NCBI GenBank assembly: GCA_001247695.2
Contig: LGRX02009792.1
Coordinates: forward strand, 1 to 56,895
Length of the DNA: 56,895 nucleotides
Direction of reading: 5' to 3'
Origin: Cymbomonas tetramitiformis
Lineage: Eukaryota; Chlorophyta; Pyramimonadophyceae; Pyramimonadales; Pyramimonadaceae
Shown here: in pieces, positions 33,201 to 43,222 of the stretch
Layout of the letters: each line of letters opens with the position of its first letter
How positions within the stretch are numbered: the first letter of the stretch is position 1
The notes under the pieces: generated by a model
What the model saw: the letters and a program-made list of their open reading frames with translations, nothing else
The model's database searches: none
What the model was told of the DNA's origin: nothing
Position numbers and translations under genes: made by a program

Positions 33201-34465
33201 AATGGCTGACACGGCGAAAAGCATATTGACGTGAGAATGGACGGTACACTTGTGTACGACGTATTCACACACGGATTTCTATAGACTTGGCTGACAGGTA
33301 GGAGGACAACGCAGGGGGCCAAAGCTTTCCAGTGCCTACCTTGTCAGTGGTTATCATCGTTATCAACACCACTTTCTGCTGGTCACCTCTGAAGGCAGCG
33401 CTTGTATTGGCACAGTGCAACAGACCATGCTTCTCAAAGTTCCCTGGTGACGCGAAGCGACAGCATTCCTGCAATACAGCTCCTCGCCCTCTCCCCAGGC
33501 AGTCTGCGCTCTGCGCTGGAGAAGGAGTCGATTTTGCTCTTTTTCATCAACGCTCTCCCGCTCATCCCGGAATACGTGTGGGCGCACGAGTGGGTTCGTT
33601 TTATTATTTGACTGGGAAAAAAGCCGAAATCAATAAGCAAAAAGATGTCCTAGATCGTGTGCCTGAACGCTTGAGGACAGGATATAGCCGAGCAAAAGGT
33701 GCGCAAGTGAATTGACATCTTCGCAGAAAATTCAAGCTTGTGGGACAAGAATACCTCTTGTCCTTCTTCTGCGGAGCTCGACGTTTTCTTCTTCTTCTTC
33801 TTCTTCTTTTGATTCTTCTTACCGGTTGCTGGCTCGAGCAGTGCGTCGTCTTCGCGCGGTGCAGCGATAACTGCGGAAGCAAATCGGGATTATCAGAAAA
33901 GCGATTTTTCTTGCCGTATCACAGCTAAGGTAAGGATTTAGACCAGTGGGTCAAGATCGTGTCGAAGACAACGGGGTTGAAGGAATAGAAGCATGAACAC
34001 CCGATTTCAGCTCTTTATCGCGATTGAGTCCAAATGTTTATGGCCAAGGCGTTCTATGTGTTGTTCAGGTGTTCAAGCAGGTTTGACGGGGCTGAAGCGA
34101 TACGTGAAATCCGAAGGGTGGAAACACCATAACAAGTTTTACTTGCACACTTATCAATACTGCAAGTGCGAGGAAACTAGTGAGCTTGTAGCAATTATCG
34201 GCAATGCTTACGGTTTTCCTGAAAGAGGGAGTGGTATGCGCCTCGGAAGGAGCAGCCACATACCTTCACTCAGAGAACTGAGCACTGCATAATTGTTCGA
34301 CACAAGTTGAGGGGGCACGTATGCTACTGGTTCAACTCCGTCGTCCGTGGACTTTCCAGCGTTCAGAGAGGCAAGTGTTATGGCGTAGACTGAGCTCAAA
34401 ACTACAGCTACGTGAAACAAGACAACAGCACCTGCCACCAAGGTCTCGCCCAGCTGACTCCGCAT
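30285..34465 (-). CDS. Type II membrane glycosyltransferase with DxD motif (GT34-like), 12 exons
   Basis: Exons on the minus strand: 34465-34264, 33870-33755, 33611-33478, 33388-33340, 33205-33181, 33020-32937, 32719-32670, 32585-32478, 31724-31643, 31370-31294, 30800-30677, 30397-30285. All join in phase and total 388 codons including TAA. The ATG at 34465 is followed by a signal anchor (LVAGAVVLFHVAVVLSS), then a Lys-rich stem. The catalytic part starts at QQKVVLITM and runs through NAMWAKSHGYEF, YVFWLDADAVMV (DxD, metal and nucleotide-sugar binding), NNVINSGAMIFRKSEWS, APDQYVFDQLW and FNSEPPFY...PVIHLMA. These match the order of motifs in GMA12/MNN10-type (GT34) galactosyl/mannosyltransferases, so a Golgi glycan-building role is likely; sugar and linkage are not visible. 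One exon is only 25 bp. Donor choices at 32937 and 30677 are the least certain. Confidence 0.83.
30462..30672. repeat. 49-bp minisatellite in glycosyltransferase intron
   Basis: Four units with AACCCGTGGATGCCCCGC and GGCGCTAGCCGACGTTACAT, in the last intron (30398-30676), directly next to the donor of the preceding exon. Confidence 0.93.
31853..31945. repeat. ~51-bp duplication in glycosyltransferase intron
   Basis: Two units of CACTGAACTTCTGTGACGTG followed by CACAGGTTGGCAGCC. Confidence 0.9.
32130..32300. repeat. ~35-45 bp minisatellite in glycosyltransferase intron
   Basis: Four to five units with CGCCGTGGAACATATTCTCT and ATGCCTCTG. Confidence 0.9.
32347..32437. repeat. 46-bp duplication in glycosyltransferase intron
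   Basis: Two exact units containing AGGTGAGCAAGTGGCCCGGA, about 40 bp from the exon that carries the DxD motif. Confidence 0.92.
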
Positions 34466-34709
34466 GCCGCGCAGGCGTACTTTCTTTTCGCGTCCTCAAC
34501 ACATTATGAAACTTGCATATATCAAGTCTCAGTCTGCCTGAATCTCTCCCACCCGTTGACGTAATTGTCTTGTTCCTCACGCTCCACGGGGAGGGGGCTT
34601 GTTCGCGTCAAGGTATTGCCCGGTATAAACCAGTTCTGTCAAATTTAGGGTCACGACCTGATTGTGTCACAACCTGATTGTAAAGTATTGTAATGCTAAT
34701 CGGGGTGTC

Positions 34710-34879
34710 ACTCTCGCAAGCCAGAGGTTACGAGCTTCGGCCGCTGCGCGGCCGATCGCGCGATTCTCGACAGAAAGCAATGGAAAGCAGCTCGTAACCT
34801 CCGGACTACCACAGAAAATAAAAAAATCGATAAACCGGGAGAAAATCGCCGCGGTCCGGAGGCTCTGACTTGTGAGAGT
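34710..34879. mobile_element. MITE, copy 2 of 2 (170 bp)
   Basis: Same element and orientation as 16056-16223, with few differences. Near-flanks TAATCGGGG (34696-34704) and TAATCGGGG (34881 on) may be the target duplication, although four bases separate the left one from the inverted repeat. Confidence 0.88.
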
Positions 34880-35102
34880 ATAATCGGGGGTACAAATTCA
34901 CAAACCGGTTCTAGCGTGTCACTGTAGGGTTCTTCAGATCTTCACCCGCCTCATCACGATCACGGATCAAGTGACACTCTCGTCTGGCTATGGCTGATGA
35001 GACAGACACAGTCGAGTGACAGTGGTCATGGCCAGTGTTGTCTATGACTGCTGAGACACGTTGAAACCAGATGACAATTCACATACGATAGATCTTGATC
35101 TA

Positions 35103-35362
35103 TGCTGAAATCTGTATAGGCAGCCCTGACCGGGAGTCCCGGTGCAGGCCCCTATGACAGATTCCTAGGCAGGCCAACACTGGACCGTGACTGATCCGTA
35201 AGCTTGTGCTGTGACACACCGAGTGTCACAGGTAGCGAGACTCGAGACCGTTCCGACTCCGTGACCGTTCCGGGTATATCTAGCTTAGGGTTTATTTCTT
35301 ATGAGAGTTTATCTATATTGGTTCACTAACTGTCTGATATGGTCTTGAACCGGGATATTTCA
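35103..35362 (+). mobile_element. Solo LTR of the 42.6-46.2 kb element family
   Basis: A 260-bp TG...CA segment starting TGCTGAAATCTGTATAGGC and ending CGGGATATTTCA matches the complement of the two LTRs at 42642-42897 and 45955-46214, so it lies in the opposite orientation. No internal element sequence follows. Homology with the 42.6 kb copy continues about 110 bp further (35363-35475), so the true LTR may be longer or a second repeat is linked to it. Confidence 0.85.
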
Positions 35363-36919
35363 CGGGGAGCCCAATCTTGCCACCCCCACTGTAAGGGGGG
35401 GGCACAGTGGGTCTCCTGTCTGTCACCCCTCAGCCCGATGTGTCACCAGTGTCCGTTGTCACGGTGTGCTATAAAACACTCACCTAAGTATTTTATATCA
35501 TCTTAGTATCCGAGAGCACCTGCCCCTGCGAGACAGTTCCGCTCCTCAGCGCCCGACATATATAGGTCCGTTCGGGGAATTCAACGTTGCCACAGCCTGC
35601 GCAGGTCGAATTCACAAAGGTAAACATCATACAAACTGCGGGAAAAACATGGGTTCGGCTACAACCTCGTCAAACAGCAAAAGTCAGGTGTCACGGCTCG
35701 AGTTAGCGCGGCTACGGTTGTGCATTCCCAAACGCCGGTCACATACGCCGGTTTGAGCATATTCGGCAAGCAAGCCCTGCGAGGTTCGAATTCGCATAGC
35801 AAATGGTGCAAAATATGGCACAAAAAGGCCGGGCGCATCGTGCACACACGTGAATACCGCTGAGAGTGCCTGTAACGGTTCGCCGTCGCGGGTGTGAATT
35901 TATGACAAACGCAGCTTCGGGCTATCTCGCCGCTAGGCGCTCAACGGGAAAAATGCCCCTCTGTGGGAATTCACGAGCGTGTCCTGAATTCGCGAACGTT
36001 TTCGGACAGCTGCGGATCTCCGCCGCTGCGGAACGGCGATATGCGTGTCTATTGCTGTGCTACGTAAAATATGTCAGGCGGCAAAGCGCTTCTTCTGCCG
36101 CGCCGGCTCGTAGATTCGCAAAACGGGCGCGGGTCTAACTTGCACTCGCAGACTGTAGATTCAGGCTCAGATTGAACTACATGGGAAGCGTGTAGAGGGG
36201 GAGTATCCTTATTAAATACAATTGTATTCCTTAAGTACCTTCTGTATTTTGCCAGGATTTGCCAGTATTTCGGAACGCTTCCCATGTAGTGAGCACCTAC
36301 GGTTATCTATGGCAGATCTTCATAAGCCGACACCGTGATCACCGCCGTACCTGCATCCCACGCCCGCCTTGCATTGCTCGCTTCCCAGCTCGCAAACATA
36401 TGTCATTGTGTGATTGTTGTATGTGTTCCAAAGTAAGGATATATTACTATATATAGTATTAATCCCCGGTTTGGAACATTAGAATTTTCTGGAATTCTGC
36501 GACAATATCTGAAATTGTGTTTCTGGAAATCTGTGACAACCCGCTCTTGTGTGTTATGTGTTCCGATGTGAGGATATATTACTATAGTATTAATCCCAGG
36601 TTTGGAACATCCTATGGCAGATCTGCATAAGCCGACACCATGTGTCATAATTAGAGAAGTAGTATTATAGTAAATATAAGTTTCTGTTTGTGACACAGTC
36701 CGGTGGTACACATCTGGAAATCTGCGATTTGGAAATATGGTTTGTCATAATTAGAGAAGTAGTTGAAAAAGTGAGGCAATGGTTACCTAAAATATCGGGC
36801 GTTTCATGCTTTTTTTGCGATCGCAATCCTTGTCATAAACTGAGAATGGTGTATATAGTAATTTTAAGTTTCTCTTTATGACAAAACTTGATTCCTTTTT
36901 CTCTTCCGATATCTTATCA
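35363..36919. other. Non-genic stretch with small repeats
   Basis: No gene recognised. Direct duplications occur at 36420-36470/36558-36610 (TATGTGTTCC...GGTTTGGAACAT), at 36302/36608 (TATGGCAGATCT...CATAAGCCGACACC) and at 36645/36745 (TCATAATTAGAGAAGTAGT). A 115-bp inverted-repeat element lies at 36176-36290. Confidence 0.55.
36176..36290. mobile_element. Very short inverted-repeat element (115 bp)
   Basis: Perfect 15-bp ends ACTACATGGGAAGCG and its complement surround an AT-rich core. No clear target duplication, so it could also be a simple stem-loop. Confidence 0.65.
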
Positions 36920-37885
36920 TTAAGATTGGATTTCTATAAATTTTGCCAGGAAGTTTATACGTTGTCCCTGTAAATTGCGTCCACTGTCCAGTTTTAACAC
37001 ATATTGCCCACTTTCTACAAAAATGTCATATACCAATCCATCAATTGGATCATTAATATCGTTTGTTGAAACTGCACTTACATCTATTGTATATTTTCTA
37101 TCATCTACTTGTGCGTTCGTTATTGGAAGAGCAGATGTATTAAATGTGATACTCATGACTTTTACACCAGAATCTACATCGGCTGCACCTAACGTCAAAT
37201 CAAAGAAGCAAATGAATTTACCCGCTGGTATAACTACTGTTCTGTCATTTACATTTCCACCTGTCAAAGCAGTAATAATTTGACAACCTTTATAAGACAA
37301 CTGTGTCGGCAATGTCAATCTTTCTAACGCCACATTACGAACTCCGGAAATATCACCCGACATATTAATTCTAAAAAATGTATTATTATCAGGTTTCTTT
37401 TTAAAATTTACAAAATATATAGTTGTAGCATTTGCTTCGTCTACACCAGTGGTATTCAGATTAATAAAAGTTGAACTAGCACTTTTAGGTCCTTGCATTT
37501 CTATATTAGTTTCAGGACCTAATTGTGCAATATTGAGTATTTGACCCTTTACTTCTGTGTTATTATTTATTGTTACAAAATTTCCCGAAAATGCTGATAC
37601 ACTATTAGCTTTTAAATTGATACTATTACAAGCAGTAAAATTACCGGCGGCAGCTTGAATACCGCCAGATTGAATATCAATATCGTTCTCAACAGTCAAT
37701 TTGTCGTTGATCGTTGCGTTTTCAGCTATTAATGTATCTTTTACAATCACGTCTCCGTTACCTCGTTCTATATTATCTGTCCCTGCAACATCGGTCCATT
37801 TTGAACTGCCACCCGATGGTGAATTGCCATTAATCGTTGTACATGTTAAATTCTTACAAACTAAACTTTGTCCAAAACTTGACAT
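36920..37885 (-). CDS. Virus-like fibre/structural protein
   Basis: An intronless 321-residue frame, clearly AT-richer than the genes around it. The first half is made of short alternating beta-type segments (KNLTCTTINGN, NATINDKLTVENDIDIQSGG, GNFTACNSINLKANS, GNFVTINNNTEVKG), a pattern seen in trimeric phage and viral fibre or appendage proteins. The second half is a different, probably globular, beta-rich domain with no motif I recognise. Its ATG (37885) lies 13 bp past the stop of the protease gene upstream, so the two form a tight same-strand pair. The family is inferred from pattern and not from a match; a virus-derived insertion is the best guess. Base composition and lack of introns support transfer. 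Confidence 0.6.
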   Translation of the reverse strand: MSSFGQSLVCKNLTCTTINGNSPSGGSSKWTDVAGTDNIERGNGDVIVKDTLIAENATINDKLTVENDIDIQSGGIQAAAGNFTACNSINLKANSVSAFSGNFVTINNNTEVKGQILNIAQLGPETNIEMQGPKSASSTFINLNTTGVDEANATTIYFVNFKKKPDNNTFFRINMSGDISGVRNVALERLTLPTQLSYKGCQIITALTGGNVNDRTVVIPAGKFICFFDLTLGAADVDSGVKVMSITFNTSALPITNAQVDDRKYTIDVSAVSTNDINDPIDGLVYDIFVESGQYVLKLDSGRNLQGQRINFLAKFIEIQS

Positions 37886-37898
37886 ATATCATATGTAC

Positions 37899-38438
37899 CT
37901 ATTTAAATTTCACGCGGTATCGTTTAAAGTGTTTTATATGTGAAATACTTAACAATCCTATAGCGTTAGGATAAACCAATACCGAGCCTTCTGTGACTTC
38001 ACCGGTCGCTGGTAATATTAAAGGAACGTCGGAATATTGTGTTGTGGCAACCGAACCGCCTATACCGGTAGCACGTTGTGGTTGATTATGATAATCGGAC
38101 GTACCGTCTGGTTTAATTATTCCTATAAGTCTGGCATCTGCTGTGCTCATTTGGGTGGACGTTGCCCCTGTATCATATATTAAAATGGCGTTTGCACCGG
38201 TCCCACCCTCTAATGATACGTTCACCCTAGATTGACGTTGATTTGTTTTTGCTTTTGTTTTTGGTAAGTTCTGTTTACTATATCTAACTACGTTTCCTTG
38301 GGCGTTAGCAATGTTTCTTACCTTGCATCGAGTGTTTGCGAGTCTACCATTTACAATACCTTTTATCCTCATACCGACCCCATCTTGAACGACGGTTTCA
38401 CAACTTGGTAAATTAGGATTATTTCGCTTTACAGGCAT
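37899..38438 (-). CDS. Retropepsin-like aspartic protease (virus-like context)
   Basis: An intronless 179-residue frame. The active-site motif AILIYDTGATSTQ, the flap-like GIGGSVATT and the C-terminal hydrophobic NAIGLLSISHIKHF follow the order of a single-lobe retropepsin, which works as a dimer. The first ~70 residues are basic (KRNNPN, KQNLPKTKAKTNQRQSR), as in nucleic-acid-binding or packaged proteins. No Gag, integrase or reverse transcriptase lies nearby, and the codon usage is AT-rich, unlike the copia protease at 55.8 kb. Gene order (protease, then fibre-like protein) suggests a maturation protease of a virus-like element; this is inference. A retroelement remnant is the alternative. 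Confidence 0.72.
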   Translation of the reverse strand: MPVKRNNPNLPSCETVVQDGVGMRIKGIVNGRLANTRCKVRNIANAQGNVVRYSKQNLPKTKAKTNQRQSRVNVSLEGGTGANAILIYDTGATSTQMSTADARLIGIIKPDGTSDYHNQPQRATGIGGSVATTQYSDVPLILPATGEVTEGSVLVYPNAIGLLSISHIKHFKRYRVKFK

Positions 38439-39082
38439 TTACAATATATTTACAATTTAAATGACGGTTGTAAATAACATATAGGGGGTACGTGAACGTA
38501 CAGGTGGGGAAAAAATAAATCTCTTATCCAAGGTAACATATCAATTCCTAGCACACACACTTATGTGAGCCAAATAGAAGAAATATGAGTGCACATGATC
38601 TTAATGTATGGTTGGTAATTGCATGTCAATTTGATAATTAAGAATTCAGGAATAGCATTTGCTGAAAATGGATGGCACTTTGTAAAGTATGTGTTATCAA
38701 TTTAGCAAATTAGGAAGTAGGTGTTATCAATCTAGCAAATTATGAGGAAATAGAATAATTAAATGATTAATAATTATATGCATAATAAGTATGCCAATGG
38801 ACATAACAATCCATATATATGTGTATACTTGTATAAGGAACAAATGACAAAATAGATGCATAAGAAAGCATTTAAATATATATATTTGGTGTGCATTGGA
38901 ATTAAACAATGAATTTAGGAAAGGTACCAAGAATTGGTTCGTAAGGTGAATGAAGCATATCACATCTGGTCGAAATCACATTTGTAATGAAAGCGTGGTT
39001 ATATCTATACATTTGAATAAAAGTGTGGTATCTACACAAATTTTGTGTTCCATACGTTAGTTACTATAAGGCAATGTCACTA
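38439..39082. other. AT-rich spacer upstream of the virus-like pair
   Basis: Strongly AT-rich, with short TATATA runs and the duplicated TGTTATCAATYTAGCAAATTA (38691 and 38722). No gene recognised. It may hold the promoter of the protease/fibre pair or be the rest of the inserted AT-rich segment. Confidence 0.5.
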
Positions 39083-41103
39083 CTAGTGAAGGAAGGTGCT
39101 ATCAGCGTCTAAAAATTCTTCACATCCTGAGGAATCATAATCACTATATTTCTCTATCTCGTCTTTATTCATTCGGTCACCATTAGCGTTCATCTTGCAG
39201 CCCGTATTGTTTTGGGTAGGTCGGCGTCTCCTCTTCTTCCGCACCGGTTGGTTCGTTTTTTCATCAACCACTGGTTTGTCATCTTTAACTAATATGGGCA
39301 TTGGTTGATTCATGAGGCGCATCAAGTAAGACATATTCCAATTGCGTGGATGTGCCTTGGTTGGGGGGTTTTGCAGAATACCACCTTGTGGTCTACACAC
39401 AGCGAACGGGTTGCCCCGAACGGGGGACCACCTATTAACAAAAAACAAACGTTTACCAGGCTGGTGATGCATGCACAAATGGCCTCCCAGTACGGGTTGA
39501 GGTGACCCGGTCGGGGGAGCACCTATTAACAAGCCAACCGTTATCCAGTCGGGAGATGCAGGCAGGTCGGAAAGTAGTAGAACCACTCCCGGGGACGCAG
39601 CTTCTTCCCAGATGCTGTTTGGGTCACCTCAAACCGTCGCTCATGGCAACGACGAACAACCGCCCCGGCGGAGTCTGTCTGCAAGACCGCTCCGCACTCC
39701 TCCTCCTCGTTCCACTGCAGACTGTCCAATTCCCTAGGGAAAGTCCGACACCATTTCGGGCACACGTGCACAGCATGCGCCATATGGCTTTGCACACGAA
39801 GATAGGTTCGCATTCGGTGGAGGCTTGTGGGCAGTCGACAACGGTTTGGTCCGCCCAACAGCATGACGATCACATGGAGGAACCGGTCAAATGATGTCTG
39901 GGACCATGCCTGTGGTATGCGCAATTCCATAAAATAGCACACCGCCACCCCAAGCTTTATGGCATCATCCCCGGTGTCTCCAATCATGAGTGGCTCGGTT
40001 AGCTCAGGGTCCGCGCATGGGTCAACGTCTGGCAGCCACTCCATGCCATCATCTTCAACCTCAAGCATGTTTTGCAACAGGTCTGAGTCCTCCGCGTCCT
40101 TCCAGATGTCGTCGTCATTCAGCGCATCCTCCGCTGTCCAGGTGTACGTTTCCAGGGTCTGATTCATTCACAACCCTCCACGCCGTGACAATCATGCGCC
40201 ATTTCCACTTGTTACCGTGGCATCACCAGTGGTGTCGCAAGCGTTATATGCACACCACGCAACTGCATACATGAGTGCAGGCCCAAAATAGGTTTGAAGG
40301 GATTCCGTTACCTCATTCAAGTAAGTTTTCATGATGTTTGCTTCCTCCGCACGATTCTCGAACGCCTCGAGCAACAGCTTACGGTCTTCGTCCAGTTCAT
40401 CGTCGCTCTCGTCCTGATCTAACGCCAACTTGCCTAAATCAAACCGTAGGTCCTTAGGTAGTTCGTCATCGCTGTCGTCGTGGACGCCCTGGTCGTCGTG
40501 AGGTACTGCCGATAAGGGGGGTGGGGATGCTGGTTCACTCTCGCCGTCCTCATCGTTTTCAACTGCTTCCTCGTCAATGCAGCAGCCTGCCGTAGCTGAT
40601 TCACCCTCGCCGTCCTCATCGCTTTCAACTGCTTCCTCGTCAATGCAGCAGCCTGCCGTAGCAGGGTCAGGCTTCTTTCTTACCCGTCCTCTAGTCTGAG
40701 GAGGAGGCGCAGCATCCATCTCTCCCAGGCAGGGGCCCTCCGCTGCGGCAAGTGTGTGTGTGGCCTCACCATCCCCGCTCACGTCTGTTGCCGGCGCCTG
40801 CTCGGAAGCCGCCGGGACTGCGGGACGCGCCGCGGCCCCGCCCATTTCCGCAGTCTGAGGAGGAGGCGCAGCAGCCATCTCTCCCAGGCAGGGGCCCACT
40901 GCACGCATGCGGAGGTGGCCACCATCCCAGCCAGGCTCGGTGCGCTTTCGGACACCACGCGCAAACACACAGGTGCACCGGCATGCGAACGCTGGTGTGG
41001 CATCATCCCAGTTGTGGGTGATGGCAGCGGCCATCCGCGCAGGTGTAGTGTTGATATATGATTGGTAAAAAATTATTGAAGATGAGTCACTAATTTGCCA
41101 CAT
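39083..41103 (-). pseudogene. CACTA (Tnp2-type) transposase, N-terminal part
   Basis: The 40167-39541 frame contains the conserved start of Tnp2 transposases: AWSQTSFDRFLHVIVMLL, LPTSLHRMRTYLRV, HVCPKWC, RRCHERRF and LRPREWFYYFP, that is, the paired Cys/His motif followed by the R/KP..wfYYFP block. Upstream (41103-40192) is an acidic, low-complexity leader with the duplicated block ATAGCCIDEEAVE.DEDGE; a short GT-AG intron around 40135-40210 may join the two. The catalytic DDE region is absent. Downstream (39480-39083) a Lys/Arg-rich then Asp/Glu-rich frame (KKRRRRPTQNN...DEIEKYSDYDSSG) could be a terminal exon of the same or another gene. No CACTA inverted repeats were found, so it is a fragment. 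Confidence 0.68.
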
Positions 41104-41359
41104 TTTGAATGTTCCAAAAAATCCGTTTTGAAAAATTTGAGTGTAGAGGTTTGAAATGCGTTCGTCATGGATATATGGGATGGATATAGGCCAAACCAGC
41201 GTTCAAATAAATTAATATAGGACCTATATATACCACCTTTCATTGGTTAGACACCACAAATCACGGGAGATGGCCAATTAAATTATCGGAACAATGGTCC
41301 TCGTGGTAGGACCAAATCGTCGATTTGGTCCTACCACAAGGACTGCGGGGCAGTAGCCA

Positions 41360-41751
41360 TTGGGCATCACTGTGACAGTGACGTCGTCCAGACGGAAAGC
41401 ATGCGCGTAAAGGATGTTAAACCTTGTGAGGCGCGAGGTAAGCTCCTCAACGAGGGAGTCAAGTAGTGAGCAAGCATTAGACTCGTCACCACAAAACCTC
41501 CACTCGTCGATGGCGTCCCCTTTGCCACACAGCTTAGATTTGACGCCCCTTACTAGCGCCTCAATCTTCTGGTGGTCATCAAGGAAAGCCGCTGACTCAG
41601 AATCAAACTTCTTTTCAGCTGCTGATTGTTGTGATGACGCGGCTACTGGTGTGGGCACCAGTTGATCAAATTGCAGTTGCCTCTTAGATGCACCAGCTGG
41701 GTGCGCTCTCAATCTTGCTGGAGCCATCAGCTGATACGGCGTAGAGGCCAT
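41360..41751 (-). pseudogene. Copia-type Gag fragment (N-terminal)
   Basis: Starts at the ATG at 41751 and reads through residues shared with the Gag at 52.5-52.8 kb (RAHPAGASKRQLQFDQLV, KKFD, FCGDESNA.SLLDSLVEEL, LYAHAFRLDD.T.TVMPN). The similarity stops at VMPN (about 41360), where a short palindromic segment (41316-41348) begins. This copy keeps GGCAAAGGGGAC where the 52.6 kb copy has one extra A. Confidence 0.85.
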
Positions 41752-42641
41752 GCCGGAAATTTACAGTTGCGGTCCTCGAGCGTTAGTCAAGAAAATCCAA
41801 GAATTCAAAATGTTCGGTAATTAAGGTTCTAAAAAATACACTGCAAAGTTCTCGCCAAGAGAAAACAAATTTACACTTGAGCAATCTATAGAAAATAAGG
41901 GCAGGGGCTTCAAATGCGGGGTCAAAGGTTCAAAATTTACAGCCGCGAAATAGGGTAAGGTAAGAGAGGGTGGCGATCGTGTTGTGAGGCTTGATGTCGA
42001 CGCGCGTGCTGCTTCGGAGACTGCGGCTAGCTAGACCGGTCCATCTTTGTCCTAAGCAATTGTGCTCACGAACGGAAAATCTTCCTCTCTCTCACTCTAC
42101 CCCTTTCGTGACTAGTGCGTTCTAGAACCTCATGCCCCGATCTTCAGCCCCGAGCCCCTATAAAGGCTTTAGCCAGCCATTATTGGCGGTTTCAACTAAC
42201 CACCTTAGGCCGGTGGTGGGCGCAAACCTGTGAAAACAAACACACAGTGAAGCACTACAAGTCGGGTGCTACGCTCGCATATGTCAACCGTGAAACTGTG
42301 AAGCTATACACAAGATAATACGATGTGTTATAGCTTCCGCCGAAAGAATGTGATGACAGCCCCTAAGGTGTCAGGTGTGGAAATGACAGATGCTATGAAC
42401 TGTCTGACTACCGAAGTCGATATCGGAGATGGCGCTGATGACAGTGAAGAAGTCATAGTAGTCGAGCCATATCGGTGATGACACAGATGACGATGACACT
42501 GTCGGCATGCCAAATCCAGCACGAGCTGAGCAGACAGCAGGCGTTGCAAGTGACATCCGAGCAGGCGAGGGGTGACACAGGGCACCACTGACCTCCCCCC
42601 TTATGGGGGGTGAAAGTAAGTGTCCCATGATTATGGCGTAC

Positions 42642-42897
42642 TGGAGTATCCCGGTTCAAGATATCAGACAGTCAGTGAACCAATATAGATAAACTCGTAT
42701 AAGAAATAAACCCTAAGCTAGATATACCCGGAACGGTCACGGAGTCGGAACGGTCTCGAGTCTAGCTACCTGTGACACTCGGTGTGTCACAGCACGGGCT
42801 TACGGATCAGTCACGGTCCAGTGTTGGCTACCTAGGAATCTGTCATAGGGGCCTGCACCGGGACTCCCGGTCAGGGCTGCCTATACAGATTTCAGCA
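42642..42897 (-). repeat. LTR, 3' copy (left)
   Basis: Contains ATATACCCGGAACGGTCACG and CGGGACTCCCGGTCAGGG. Homology to the 35.4 kb copy continues leftwards to about 42540 but is absent beside the right LTR. Confidence 0.87.
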
Positions 42898-43222
42898 CAC
42901 CACCCCAGCACTGTGGGTGGTGACTGACAGGTAAGTTAGAGAAGTTAAGATAAGTTAGGGTAGGAGCTAGGGTGACAAACCTAACTGCTAATTCAACTGT
43001 GCTATTCTGATACACAAATTGAAACCCTCTAGCCGGCACAAGAGCAGAAACATACAGGCACTTAGGTCCTGCTAAACTACTGAAAAGCACTGTGGCAGCA
43101 AACCAGATTGAAGAAAGTAGATGTCAAAGTAAAGCATAAACCAAATTGAAGACCATGTTGAGGTCAAAGCACATCTCAGTACACCACTAGAAAGTGGTGC
43201 ACTGCCAGAGCCAGAAGTAAAT

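Noticed and set aside
33741..34292. Plus-strand frames opposite the glycosyltransferase N-terminus
   Set aside because: The minus strand gives a signal anchor and exons that all join in phase; the plus frames show nothing.
39060..41060. CACTA terminal repeats around the Tnp2 fragment
   Set aside because: CACTACTAG occurs at 39088 and GTAGTG near 41046, but the latter lies inside the frame and the ends do not extend as inverted repeats.
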